From: Oceanihabitans sp. IOP_32
GTDB taxonomy: Bacteria > Bacteroidota > Bacteroidia > Flavobacteriales > Flavobacteriaceae
DNA: 64,000 nucleotides
Direction of reading: 5' to 3'
NCBI RefSeq assembly: GCF_009498295.1
Contig: NZ_CP040813.1
Location: 2,239,001 to 2,303,000 of the forward strand
Positions 1 to 9,393 of this stretch are shown here, piece after piece. The notes below the pieces were generated by a model. It ran no database searches. It had not been told where the DNA came from and saw only the letters and a list, made by a program, of their open reading frames with translations. Position 1 is the stretch's first letter; each line of letters opens with the position of its first letter. A program made the position numbers and the translations under genes.

Positions 1-2199
1 AAAACATTAGAGAATGAAAACCTGACTACAAACACAAGACTACCTACAGTGAAATTAGCTGAAGATTTACAAGCACTTGATGAGGTGGTAATACGCGCTG
101 AGACTACCGAAGTTGTAGTACGGCTAGACAAGAAAATATATAATATTGGTAAAGACCTTACCACCAGTGGTGCCAATGTTGGTGACGCCCTTTCTAATGT
201 GCCTTCTGTTACGGTAGATATGGACGGTGCCATTGCATTAAGAGGGAATGAAAACGTAAGAATTTTAATAAACGGCAAGCCTTCTGCCATTGCAGGTTTT
301 GGATCTACTGATGCTTTACGGGCACTACCTGCAGATGCGATTGATAGGGTAGAAGTTATTACCTCACCATCGGCGCGATATGATGCCGAAGGAACTGCAG
401 GAATTTTAAATATCATACTGCGTAAAGAAAAAACTTTGGGTTTAAACGGCTCTGTACAAACCAATGTAGGAGATCCTTCCAGCGCCAGTATTAGCGGAAA
501 TATTAATTTACGCACCGATAAATTCAATATTTTTAATACCACGGGTTGGCGCTATCGCGAGTCGCAAGGATACGCTATTTTTAATAACCAATACCGTTCT
601 AATACTATGGTTAACCCTTTAGTTACAGAAACGAGGGACATGGACCGTATAGGTAGAAATTTTAATACCAATTTAGGTATGGAGTATTTCTTTTCAGAAA
701 AAACATCTCTTACAGCTTCTGGTTTTTACTCGCGTGGTAGTGGTGATGATGAAACGCTTAATATGGCTAGCGAATATGATAGGTTAAATGTATTGGCTAT
801 ACAAAGAAGCCGTATTGAATACGAGTCTGAAACCGATGAAAACTATCAATTTGCATTAAATTACATCACAAAATTTAATGATGATGGCCATGAACTAAAA
901 GCCGATTTGCAATATGAAAACGGAAAAGAAACAGAAACCTCGCTCATAGAAGAACGCAATACATTTCCGAGTGCACAACTGCTTCCATCAGAATTTATAA
1001 CCATCGATGAGAACCAAGAAGAATATTTAGCTCAAGTGGATTATGTGCTTCCCATTGGGGAAAACGCACAATTTGAAGCGGGTTATCGCGGAAATTTTTC
1101 AGAAACCACAACAGATTACGAGCTTACTGAGCAAGAGATTGCTGGCGGTATTTTTGTACGGGATAATGGCTTGTCTAACATGTTTACTTATAACGAGAAT
1201 GTGAACGCACTGTATACGCAATATGGCAATAAGTTTGGTAAATTTTCATTTTTGGCAGGTTTGCGGCTAGAACACACCCAATTAAAAGGTGAAGTAGATG
1301 CAGTGAATACTGAGACCAGTCAAGATGAGGCACTCAATATCGATTTCGATAAGTCGTATACCGGTTTATTTCCAACCTTAAATTTAACTTATGAGCTTAA
1401 TGAAAGAGAAAATATTACTTTAGGTTATAACCGACGAATTAACAGACCGAGAGGCCGCTGGATTAACCCGTTTCCTTCGCGTTCTAGTGAAGCTAATATC
1501 TTTCAAGGGAACACCAATTTAGATCCCGCCTATTCTAGCACCTTTGATTTGGGGTATTTGAAACGATGGAACAAGCTCACTTTAACCACCTCTGTTTATT
1601 ACCAGTATGAAACAGATGCTTTTGAACGCATACAGGAAGACACAGGAAACGAAACTCCAAATGGCATACCAATTATTAGAATGTTACCAATTAATTTAAG
1701 TACGAATGAACGAATTGGTTTTGAGGCAGGCGTGTTATACAATCCAGCCAAATGGTTAAGATTTAACGGCAGTTTTAATTTCTTTCAGTTTAATACAGAA
1801 GGCGCTTTTAATGGCGTAGATTATGGCGCAAAAAACACGAGTTATTTTGCTAGAGGTAGCGCTAAGGTTAGCTTACCATACAAAATAGACTGGCAAACTA
1901 GTGCTTTTTACCGTGGCCCATCGAATAATGCACAGACCGAAACAGAAGATATATTGTCTGTTAGCCTAGCTTTTAGTAAAGATATATTTAACGATAATGC
2001 CACCATTGGTTTTAATATAAGCGACTTGTTTAATTCGCGTAAAAGAAATTCGCTAACAAACACCGATACGTTTATTAGCGAGAGCGAATTCCAATGGCGT
2101 TCACGCTCATTCAATTTGTCTTTTACGTATAGGTTTAACCAACAAAAGCAGAGACGCCAGCAGGGTAATCGAGAAAATGATGATGACGGGGAATTTTAA
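1..2199 (+). CDS. TonB-dependent outer-membrane receptor, 5' end cut by the window
   Basis: The reading frame is open from base 1, so this is the C-terminal 732 residues of a longer protein; the GTG at 49 is an internal valine. After a short linker and a DEVVI segment (typical TonB-box/plug junction) comes a plug domain with the conserved stretch ALRGNENVRILINGKPS and the plug end DAIDRVEVITSPSARYDAEGTAGILNI. The rest is a beta-barrel rich in aromatic alternating strands, best matching the outer-membrane beta-barrel family OMP_b-brl_3. The missing N-terminus would be expected to hold a signal peptide and a carboxypeptidase-like domain. The C-terminus is a charged, Gln/Asp-rich tail rather than a terminal aromatic residue. 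Substrate cannot be told; no SusD-like partner follows. Confidence 0.9.
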   Translation, partial: KTLENENLTTNTRLPTVKLAEDLQALDEVVIRAETTEVVVRLDKKIYNIGKDLTTSGANVGDALSNVPSVTVDMDGAIALRGNENVRILINGKPSAIAGFGSTDALRALPADAIDRVEVITSPSARYDAEGTAGILNIILRKEKTLGLNGSVQTNVGDPSSASISGNINLRTDKFNIFNTTGWRYRESQGYAIFNNQYRSNTMVNPLVTETRDMDRIGRNFNTNLGMEYFFSEKTSLTASGFYSRGSGDDETLNMASEYDRLNVLAIQRSRIEYESETDENYQFALNYITKFNDDGHELKADLQYENGKETETSLIEERNTFPSAQLLPSEFITIDENQEEYLAQVDYVLPIGENAQFEAGYRGNFSETTTDYELTEQEIAGGIFVRDNGLSNMFTYNENVNALYTQYGNKFGKFSFLAGLRLEHTQLKGEVDAVNTETSQDEALNIDFDKSYTGLFPTLNLTYELNERENITLGYNRRINRPRGRWINPFPSRSSEANIFQGNTNLDPAYSSTFDLGYLKRWNKLTLTTSVYYQYETDAFERIQEDTGNETPNGIPIIRMLPINLSTNERIGFEAGVLYNPAKWLRFNGSFNFFQFNTEGAFNGVDYGAKNTSYFARGSAKVSLPYKIDWQTSAFYRGPSNNAQTETEDILSVSLAFSKDIFNDNATIGFNISDLFNSRKRNSLTNTDTFISESEFQWRSRSFNLSFTYRFNQQKQRRQQGNRENDDDGEF

Positions 2200-2381
2200 G
2201 CAATTTAACTTTTGAGTAGACAAAAGTTGTGATCTTTTTAAGTTTTCTTAAAACATTGATTTTCATATAATTAGTTTCTAAAGGGGTGTAGGGTAATTTG
2301 ATGAGTAGCAAAACCCGAAATCAGTAAAAATCATGGTTTTTGATGATTTTAGCACCTCTTACCCTGAAGTTGATAACCCAA

Positions 2382-2413
2382 AGGTCACAGATTCGAGTGC
2401 TGTTCCTCACTAT
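2382..2413 (+). repeat. Degenerate tRNA 3'-end-like fragment
   Basis: The segment reads AGGTCACAGATTCGAGTGCTG followed by TTCCTCACTA, which resembles variable loop, T-arm (GATTCGAGT) and 3' acceptor strand of a bacterial tRNA. A possible anticodon-loop-like GTTGATAAC precedes it at 2370-2378. No 5' half or matching acceptor strand is found, so it is not a functional tRNA. It may be an attachment-site scar of an element that used a tRNA 3' end. Confidence 0.35.
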
Positions 2414-2426
2414 TAAAAAAGATAAG

Positions 2427-2453
2427 CCTTCACAGCAATGTGAGGGTTTTTTT
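2427..2453 (+). terminator. Rho-independent terminator
   Basis: CCTTCACA and TGTGAGGG form an 8-bp stem (one G-T pair) around a GCAA tetraloop, followed by seven T. It lies 230 bases after the receptor gene and directly after the tRNA-like fragment, so it may be a former tRNA terminator. Confidence 0.75.
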
Positions 2454-2638
2454 ATGCAGTAAATTTAAGGTTTACTGGACATTTTGAAATTTGTTAATTT
2501 TCATATTCTCACAGTTTTTAAATTAGAACCAAAAATTTTTATTAACTTAATCTTGTTTAAAAGGTAAATTAGTTTGCTGAATTTGCTCCCAAAACCATAT
2601 TAATGCAAAAGTGATTACAATTAATTAAAATCAACATT

Positions 2639-4402
2639 ATGCCTTTAACTAACGTTGAAACAGAATTACCCATCATTAATACGCACACCCATACGTTTAC
2701 CAAAGATCATACACCAAAATATATTTCTAAGCGTTTTGTTGCTTGGCCTTTGTATTGGATTTTAGAAACTAACTTGGTGTTGGCCTTGATTAAGGCTTAT
2801 CTGGATAGAGACAAGAATGACTTTACATACAAAGGAAAAAATATGAAGAGGCGGGTTTATGCTTCCATGAAGTTTTTTAGAGATACTCCCGTAATTAATG
2901 TCCTTTATCCGCTTTTTAAAACTGCGATTTGGTTGGTTTTTTTTCACTATTTGCTTAATTTACTCAGCTCATTGCTAAAAGGCACCCTACTATTCGGGTG
3001 GTTGTGCGATTTAAACAGTCTGTACCTTTATCCGCCCATGCCCAAAATAGATAATACTTGGAATACCATTTTTTTGTTGTTGGGAATTGTTCTTGTTTTT
3101 AAGAATATTAGACAACGACTAGGCCGTTATCTCTGGTCGCGTATTCAAAAGATGATTGGTGAGGAACGCCTTGAGTTTTTGTTGCGCTATATCAAAATCA
3201 TTCGATTTACGGGCAAACTTAATCAAGCTCATGTTTTTAACGATTTAGAACAACAATATCCTGAGGGATCAAAATTTGTCATTCTCCCTATGGATATGGA
3301 GTTTATGCATGCTGGACCCGTAAATATTTCTTATCTGGAGCAAATGCAAGAAGTGTTGCGCTTAAAAGCAAATAATCCAAATACGGCTTTACCTTTTATT
3401 TTTATAGATCCGCGGCGTGTTAGAGCACAAAATGCAGACGATCCTTTTTTAAGTTTTAATACTTCAAAACCTAACGCTATCACACTAAATGAGTGCAAGG
3501 TTGATGCTTATTTTAAAGGCGGTTGTGTTGGTATTAAAATTTATCCGGCCTTGGGTTACTATCCATTTGATAAGGATCTTTTAACACTTTGGCTTTACTG
3601 CGCTCAACAAGATATTCCAATCACAACCCATTGCTCTGTCGGGCCCATCTTTTATCGCGGAAAACTTAAAGACTTACACTTGGATATAGGAAAGGAGGTC
3701 AACAAAAAATTCGACTACCACCCTGTATTTAATGAAATTATCGACAACGATGCTCATGGAAAACCTATTATTGAGCGTCTGTTATTAAATCAACTCAAGA
3801 ATAAGGACTTTCAAAGTAATTTTACGCATCCTTTAAATTATTTATGCCTGCTCCATGAGCCTTTTTTAAAAGCCACTCTTGATTATCATAATGATCGAGA
3901 CCTAAATACATTATTTGGTTATAAAAATGGTAAATTACAACGCAACTTAAGCCGACTTAAAATAAACTTAGCGCATTATGGAGGTTCAGAGTACTGGGAT
4001 CAATTCCTATCTCAAGACCGCTTTAGGGATGCCAATGCGATAATTAATAAGCCGGAAATTGGTTTAGATCTTACCAACCGCTTAGATAATTTAACCATCC
4101 TTTATAATACTTGGCATCATGTGGATTGGTTTTCTATTATTTCGTCTATGATGCTAAATTTTGAAAATGTTTATGCAGATATCAGCTATACTTTACACGA
4201 TTTGAAATATTTGAATCTGCTCTCTGAAATTATGGACAATCCAAATATTACAGAGCGCATCCTTTTTGGCACCGATTTTTATGTGGTTAGTAATCATAAG
4301 ACTGAAAAACAATTTTGGATGGATATGCAAAACACGCTTGGGTTAACCAAATGGCAACAAATAGCGCACTATAACCCTAAGCGTTTTTTGAATTTACCAT
4401 GA
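2639..4402 (+). CDS. Amidohydrolase-family protein with membrane segments inside the barrel
   Basis: Metal-dependent hydrolase of the amidohydrolase-2 type, 587 aa. Metal-ligand candidates appear in order: HTH at residues 16-18, K300 in GIKIYP, H331 in TTHCSVGP, H446 in NLAHYGG and D546 in FGTDFYV. Between the first metal motif and the rest lies a hydrophobic region (about residues 36-55, 88-121 and 141-156) that should cross or embed in the membrane. This is longer than usual members (about 300-400 aa) and the insertion is unusual. Substrate is unknown; the fold is used for decarboxylases and C-N or C-O hydrolases. It starts at ATG with no Shine-Dalgarno, as is normal here. No close neighbour suggests an operon. 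Confidence 0.75.
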   Translation: MPLTNVETELPIINTHTHTFTKDHTPKYISKRFVAWPLYWILETNLVLALIKAYLDRDKNDFTYKGKNMKRRVYASMKFFRDTPVINVLYPLFKTAIWLVFFHYLLNLLSSLLKGTLLFGWLCDLNSLYLYPPMPKIDNTWNTIFLLLGIVLVFKNIRQRLGRYLWSRIQKMIGEERLEFLLRYIKIIRFTGKLNQAHVFNDLEQQYPEGSKFVILPMDMEFMHAGPVNISYLEQMQEVLRLKANNPNTALPFIFIDPRRVRAQNADDPFLSFNTSKPNAITLNECKVDAYFKGGCVGIKIYPALGYYPFDKDLLTLWLYCAQQDIPITTHCSVGPIFYRGKLKDLHLDIGKEVNKKFDYHPVFNEIIDNDAHGKPIIERLLLNQLKNKDFQSNFTHPLNYLCLLHEPFLKATLDYHNDRDLNTLFGYKNGKLQRNLSRLKINLAHYGGSEYWDQFLSQDRFRDANAIINKPEIGLDLTNRLDNLTILYNTWHHVDWFSIISSMMLNFENVYADISYTLHDLKYLNLLSEIMDNPNITERILFGTDFYVVSNHKTEKQFWMDMQNTLGLTKWQQIAHYNPKRFLNLP

Positions 4403-4701
4403 TTAGATAATACGCTGTTTTCAAACACCTATTATAAACAACTCATCTAGCTACATTTTTAATGTACGTTATTTTCAACATTGAAAGTATCGTATTTTTA
4501 AAATAGAACTGTTTTTAAACCGTTATAATTAAGTGTCTTGACTGTGAAATTTTGCTGTAATCACTGAAAATAGCCTTACCTTAGTTTTATTAAATTTAAG
4601 AGCTTCAGTAAATTGCTGGTATTTAGGTTTTTTGCAAGACTAATTTTAACAAGAGGTTAATATTGCAGCACAAAAAAGTATGAATATAAAACTTCAAAAA
4701 A

Positions 4702-5298
4702 ATGATTGTACTTCTAGATAATGGCCATGGAGGAATAATTAATTCAGATTATCAAACCAAAGGAAAAAGAAGTCCTATATGGAATGATGGTTCGCAACTT
4801 TTTGAAGGGGAATTCAATAGAGCTATTGTTAATGGGATAGTTGAAAGATTAACAAAGCTCAAAATTCCCTATGTTAATATAGCTCCAGAATATAGAGATG
4901 TGCGTTTAGAAACACGAATTAACAGAGCAAATAAATACGCTTCAGATAGCAGTTTTTTTCTAAGCATCCATTCTAATGCAGGTGGCGGAAGAGGTTCTGA
5001 AATTTTCACCTCTCCTGGAAACACAAAAAGCGATAAAATAGCTACGGTTTTTGGAAATGCTTATAAAAATGAATTTCCCAATAGAGTATTACGGACCGAT
5101 TTTACAGATGGGGATTTGGATAAGGAACGTCGGTTTTATGTTCTAACCAGAACGCAAATGCCAGCGATTTTAACAGAGAATTTCTTTATGGATAATGAGG
5201 AAGAATGCAAGACCATTTTAATGACCAAAGAAGGCAGAGAAAGAATTATTAAGTACCATATAGAAGCAATCTTACAAGTAAAATTAAGATTGTTTTAA
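4702..5298 (+). CDS. N-acetylmuramoyl-L-alanine amidase (Amidase_3), no signal peptide
   Basis: 198 aa, a single zinc amidase domain cleaving the lactyl-amide bond between MurNAc and the stem peptide. Visible motifs: DNGHGG (H9), FEGEFN (E35/E37), LSIHSNAG (H90) and the catalytic glutamate in LTENFFMDN (E159). The start at ATG leads straight into the first strand IVLLDNGHGG, so there is no signal peptide, SPOR or LysM domain. The enzyme would stay in the cytoplasm unless released by lysis or another secretion route, as for phage endolysins. A gene of unknown function follows after 28 bases, probably in the same transcript. No phage structural genes are nearby. Confidence 0.88.
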   Translation: MIVLLDNGHGGIINSDYQTKGKRSPIWNDGSQLFEGEFNRAIVNGIVERLTKLKIPYVNIAPEYRDVRLETRINRANKYASDSSFFLSIHSNAGGGRGSEIFTSPGNTKSDKIATVFGNAYKNEFPNRVLRTDFTDGDLDKERRFYVLTRTQMPAILTENFFMDNEEECKTILMTKEGRERIIKYHIEAILQVKLRLF

Positions 5299-5326
5299 AC
5301 ATTAAACAAACTAAAACAGACGAATT

Positions 5327-6139
5327 ATGGCAAATTTAAATTGGTTTCCGATTAACCCTTTACGGAAAGAAGACGGCTCTTTTTATGCATTAGCTTTAAT
5401 GGAAAATGCAGAGGAATTAAAACCTGTTGCATTAGATGCTGATGATGATCCTTTTGCGCAATTTAAAGTTATTCAAAGTACTTTAAATATTCAAACAGCT
5501 TTAGATCTGGGTATTGGTATTGGATCTGTTTATGGCAGTTTTAAATCTTTTGTTTTAAGTTATGAAGCCATGTTGTTTACAGAAAAAATAGTAACAAACC
5601 CTATTGGAGGAAAGATTTATGGAACGCGTTGGGGCGCAGGCTTAAGAGTTGTTTTGAAAGTAAGTGATATTCAATCGAAAACAAGTTTTAATTTTGGTGC
5701 AATAGCTGCTGCTGCTGAATTAGGATTAGCAAAAGTAGAATATGAAATAAACGGCATAGGAATTAACTCTCCCAATATTTTAAAGATACTTCCAGGGCCG
5801 GGCGAGTTTAGTTTTGAGAATTACACTAAAATTTTGGAGGCGGCAGAAAAAGTGAAGAAGTATATGGCAGATAACTCCGATAAATTAACGCCGCAACCAT
5901 TTCAGGTTTTCATGTCTGATGAAATAAATAAAGATGTTTTTAAGGATTCACAATCCGTTCTTTACGCCGCTAAAAATGTTGTGAGCAGAAACACATTAGG
6001 TGAGGCTTTGTCTAAGTCTGCAGGAAAATACAGTTCTGATATTATAGAAGGCTTTTACGCCAAAATGGGTATTCTTGACGACCATGTTAAGCCCTCAAGA
6101 GACGATAGAAGGGAAGCTTCAGATTTTTTAGACGTGTAA
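5327..6139 (+). CDS. Uncharacterised 270-aa protein, partner of the amidase
   Basis: I do not recognise a family. The protein has no signal peptide. Residues about 60-150 alternate Gly/Ala-rich stretches (LDLGIGIGSVYGSF, GAIAAAAELGLA) with amphipathic strand-like segments around TRWGAGLRVVLKV. Residues about 165-260 look helical and charged, ending in a strongly charged tail (KPSRDDRREASDFLDV). Only 28 bases separate it from the leaderless amidase upstream, suggesting co-expression. An immunity, targeting or membrane-permeabilising role beside the amidase is conceivable, but this is guesswork. Confidence 0.7.
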   Translation: MANLNWFPINPLRKEDGSFYALALMENAEELKPVALDADDDPFAQFKVIQSTLNIQTALDLGIGIGSVYGSFKSFVLSYEAMLFTEKIVTNPIGGKIYGTRWGAGLRVVLKVSDIQSKTSFNFGAIAAAAELGLAKVEYEINGIGINSPNILKILPGPGEFSFENYTKILEAAEKVKKYMADNSDKLTPQPFQVFMSDEINKDVFKDSQSVLYAAKNVVSRNTLGEALSKSAGKYSSDIIEGFYAKMGILDDHVKPSRDDRREASDFLDV

Positions 6140-6471
6140 AGCGGCCTTATAAAGCTGACAAAAGATTAAGGTTTTATTTTAGAATTTATAAGCCCAGTCC
6201 AAATTTATTGAGGCTAAACTATCTCACAGCATTATGGTTTATGAGCCATGTCGGATCTCAAAATTAAATTGGTGTCAAAACTAAAATAAATTACAAAAAC
6301 AACGGTAATTCATGTTCAGAAAGAATTTTAGTCAGATTTCAGTTAAACCTTATTGAAGTTGTATGTGCATAATCCTCTTTATAATTTAGAGAACTCTAAT
6401 TTATTTTGTAATTATGATACACTTCCAAAATTTTAATGTAACGCTTAAATATTTAGTCCGATACTAACGCC
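6140..6471. other. Intergenic region between convergent genes
   Basis: 332 AT-rich bases between the unknown gene and sdhB, which converge. I see no clear terminator stem, RNA gene or credible small frame. Confidence 0.5.
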
Positions 6472-7215
6472 TTAACCCCATAATTTTGCTTTAATGAATC
6501 TCGCATTCATTTCTGCAATATTGCTCATGGAGATTTCTGCTGGACATTCTATTTCGCAGGCACCAGTAAAGGTGCAACTGCCAAAGTTTTCGAGTTCCAT
6601 TTGTCTTATCATTTCAATAACACGACGTTGGCCTTCTGGTTCGCCTTGAGGCAATTGGTTAAGATGGTTTATTTTTGCCGAAGTAAATAATACGGCAGAG
6701 GCATTTTTACAGGTGGCCACACAAGCACCACAACCAATACAGGCTGAGGCATCCATAGCACGATCTGATATGTCTTTAGAAACAAGAATGGCATTCGCCT
6801 CTGGTGCTGTGCCTGTTTTTGCAGTTATGTAGCCGCCTTGCTCTATAATCCTATCGAAGGCTGAGCGGTCTACTATAAGGTCTTTTATAATAGGAAAAGC
6901 GGTGGCTCGCCAGGGTTCTACTATAATAGTATCCCCGTCTTTAAAGCTTCGCAGGTGTAATTGGCAGGTGGTTATATTATCGTGTGGGCCGTGTGCTCGT
7001 CCATTTATAAACACACCACATTGGCCGCAAATGCCTTCTCTGCAATCATGCTCGAAAGCAATTACTTTTTCATTTTTTAAAACGAGTGTTTCGTTAAGGT
7101 GATCTAAAGCTTCTAAAAACGACATGTCTGCATGAAGCGCATCAACCTCATAAGTTTTGAATACACCTTTTGATTCTGGCCCGTCTTGTCTCCAAATTTT
7201 AAATGTAACTTTCAT
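6472..7215 (-). CDS. sdhB: Succinate dehydrogenase/fumarate reductase iron-sulfur subunit
   Basis: 247 aa. It carries electrons between the flavoprotein and the quinone site. The N-terminal [2Fe-2S] ferredoxin domain has C58, C63, C66 and C84 (CREGICGQC...TTC). The C-terminal domain has the two other clusters: C159-x2-C162-x2-C165-x3-C169 (CIGCGACVATC) and C214, C220, C224 (CTFTGACEIEC). Length and motifs fit the Bacteroidota type-B enzyme. It lies 99 bases downstream of sdhA and is probably cotranscribed with it. No gene for the membrane cytochrome b subunit is present on either side. Succinate oxidation versus fumarate reduction cannot be told from sequence. Confidence 0.95.
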   Translation of the reverse strand: MKVTFKIWRQDGPESKGVFKTYEVDALHADMSFLEALDHLNETLVLKNEKVIAFEHDCREGICGQCGVFINGRAHGPHDNITTCQLHLRSFKDGDTIIVEPWRATAFPIIKDLIVDRSAFDRIIEQGGYITAKTGTAPEANAILVSKDISDRAMDASACIGCGACVATCKNASAVLFTSAKINHLNQLPQGEPEGQRRVIEMIRQMELENFGSCTFTGACEIECPAEISMSNIAEMNARFIKAKLWG

Positions 7216-7314
7216 GTGTTTATATGTATTGCTTTTTCATTGGGCGCATCCTTCATCCTTTTAATCCTTATTCTTTGGTATCAATTTTTGTTCCGGATGT
7301 TTTCATATGCCTAT

Positions 7315-9225
7315 TTATTTGTAATCTCTTACAGTGGGCTGTTCGAACTCAAAATGTAATGGTTCTTTATGCAGATTAAAATTACCATCATTGTATTCCC
7401 ATGCCGAAACATAGGCGAAATCCTTATCATTACGTTTGGCTTCTCCGTCTTCGGTTTGGTATTCTTCTCTAAAGTGTGCTCCACAAGATTCTTCACGTTG
7501 TAAAGCGTCTATACACATTAGTTCTGCTAATTCTAAAAAATCGGCTAGACGTAGGGCTTTTTCTAGTTCAGTGTTCATTTCATTGTCGTTTCCTGTCACT
7601 TTTACATCATTCCAAAATGCTTTTCTAATGCTTTTTATTTGCTCAATAGCTCTCTCTAATCCTTTTTTATTGCGGCTCATGGCACATTCTTGCCACATAA
7701 CCTTACCGAGTTCACGGTGAAAGTCGTCTACGGTTCGGTTTCCGTTTACTACTAATATGTTGTTGATTTGCTGCTTCACTTCATATTCAATTTTAGCAAA
7801 CTCAGGGTGCTCTGTGCCAGGGTGGTTTTGGTCTAATTCACCCTGCAAATAATTGTTAATGGTATTGGGCAACACAAAATAGCCGTCAATACAGGTTTGT
7901 AATAATGAATTAGCACCCAATCGATTCGCACCATGATCGCTGTAATTGCATTCTCCAATGGCGTATAAACCAGGTATGGTAGTCATTAACTCGTAATCTA
8001 CCCATAGTCCACCCATAGAGAAATGTGCTGCTGGCGAGATTTTCATGGGTTCGTTGTAGGCATTAATACCCGTAATTTTCTGGTACATGGTAAACAGATT
8101 TCCGTAGCGGTCTTCTATCACTCTTTTGCCTAGCCTTTCTATGGCGTGCTTAAAATCTAAATACACCGCATTTTTTAACGGGCCAACACCGTAACCATTG
8201 TCTATGCGCTCTTTGGCTGCACGCGAGGCAATATCTCTTGGAGCTAGGTTGCCATAGTTGGGGTAACGTCTTTCTAAATAATAATCCCTTTGGTCTTCTG
8301 GTATCTCGTTTGGTGCTCTTGTGTCGTTTTGTTTTGTAGGAACCCAAATACGTCCGTCATTGCGCAGGGATTCAGACATTAAAGTGAGTTTAGACTGGGC
8401 ATCACTAGACTGCGGAAGGGCAGTAGGATGAATTTGAGTAAAGCTAGGCGCTGCAAAATAAGCACCACGCTTATGCGCTTTCCAAATCGCGCTGCCGTTA
8501 CAGCCAATGGCTAAGGTAGATAGTCTAAAAACGCGGGCATATCCTCCCGTTGCAAGAACCACGGCATCGGCAGCAAAGCGTTTAATAGCTCCAGTTGCCA
8601 AATCTCTGGCGATAACACCTTTTGCTTTGCCTTTTATTAGAACGATATCTAGTATTTCATGCCTTGGTAGCATTTCCACCTTTTTAGCTCTAACCATTTT
8701 ATATAATTGAGAATAGGCTGCTAGTAATAATTGCTGGCCAGTTTGACCTCTGGCATAAAAGGTACGCTGCACTTGTACGCCGCCAAAGCTTCGATTTACC
8801 AACACACCGCCGTATTCTCGTGCAAAGGGTACACCTTGCTGCACAAAATGATCTATTAAAGGAGCCGATAGTTCGGCAAGCCTGTAAGTGTTGGCTTCGC
8901 GCGACCTAAAATCGCCACCTTTTAGGGTGTCCAAAAACATGCGATAAATACTATCGCCATCATGCTGATAGTTTTTTGCCGCATTTATACCGCCTTGTGC
9001 TGCTACCGAGTGCGCTCTTCGAGCAGAATCTTGATAACAAAAGCATTGCACATCGTACCCCAACTCTGCCAATGTCGCGGCTGCTCCTGCACCAGATAAT
9101 CCAGAGCCTACCACAATAATATTTAATTTCTTTTTATTCGCTGGATTTATTAATTGCGATTTTAGCTGGTAGTTTTTCCATTTATCTTCTAGTCTGCCTT
9201 CTGGTATTTTCGAATTTAATTTCAT
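7315..9225 (-). CDS. sdhA: Succinate dehydrogenase/fumarate reductase flavoprotein subunit
   Basis: 636 aa. Catalyses succinate/fumarate interconversion. FAD dinucleotide motif GSGLSG at residues 40-45; the covalent FAD histidine is H72 in [11 protein letters not shown]; the substrate-site stretch [15 protein letters not shown] and the FAD-binding [20 protein letters not shown] are present. It begins [15 protein letters not shown], as in Bacteroidota homologues, but is somewhat shorter than the roughly 665-670 aa I would expect for the housekeeping SdhA of this phylum. It could be a second, paralogous copy. The upstream neighbour is aspA rather than the usual sdhC, with a 168-base gap. Confidence 0.94.
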   Translation of the reverse strand: MKLNSKIPEGRLEDKWKNYQLKSQLINPANKKKLNIIVVGSGLSGAGAAATLAELGYDVQCFCYQDSARRAHSVAAQGGINAAKNYQHDGDSIYRMFLDTLKGGDFRSREANTYRLAELSAPLIDHFVQQGVPFAREYGGVLVNRSFGGVQVQRTFYARGQTGQQLLLAAYSQLYKMVRAKKVEMLPRHEILDIVLIKGKAKGVIARDLATGAIKRFAADAVVLATGGYARVFRLSTLAIGCNGSAIWKAHKRGAYFAAPSFTQIHPTALPQSSDAQSKLTLMSESLRNDGRIWVPTKQNDTRAPNEIPEDQRDYYLERRYPNYGNLAPRDIASRAAKERIDNGYGVGPLKNAVYLDFKHAIERLGKRVIEDRYGNLFTMYQKITGINAYNEPMKISPAAHFSMGGLWVDYELMTTIPGLYAIGECNYSDHGANRLGANSLLQTCIDGYFVLPNTINNYLQGELDQNHPGTEHPEFAKIEYEVKQQINNILVVNGNRTVDDFHRELGKVMWQECAMSRNKKGLERAIEQIKSIRKAFWNDVKVTGNDNEMNTELEKALRLADFLELAELMCIDALQREESCGAHFREEYQTEDGEAKRNDKDFAYVSAWEYNDGNFNLHKEPLHFEFEQPTVRDYK

Positions 9226-9393
9226 GTAGTAGCTACTTTAATCAAAATGGTAAATTAATGACTCTTAAATCAATCCTCAATAATATTCTAAAAATGGATG
9301 AGATTTTTATACCAACATTTTATATTACTTCATTTGTTTTAAAGCGTTATGCACTTCTTTGTCGTTGAGTTTCTCGTCGCTTAAACACCCAAA

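Larger units (their letters stand above)
2200..2638. other. Intergenic region with tRNA-like fragment and terminator
   Basis: No coding frame is convincing here. It holds a tRNA 3'-half-like segment (about 2361-2413) and, just after it, a rho-independent terminator. The rest is AT-rich without a recognisable promoter box for the gene at 2639. Confidence 0.5.

Noticed and set aside
4702-6139. Prophage lysis cassette
   Set aside because: The amidase lacks a signal peptide like endolysins do, but no holin, capsid, tail, terminase or integrase genes are nearby.
9226-9393. Short or frameshifted sdhC between aspA and sdhA
   Set aside because: 168 bases cannot hold the roughly 220-aa cytochrome b subunit, and I see no membrane-helix coding in any frame.
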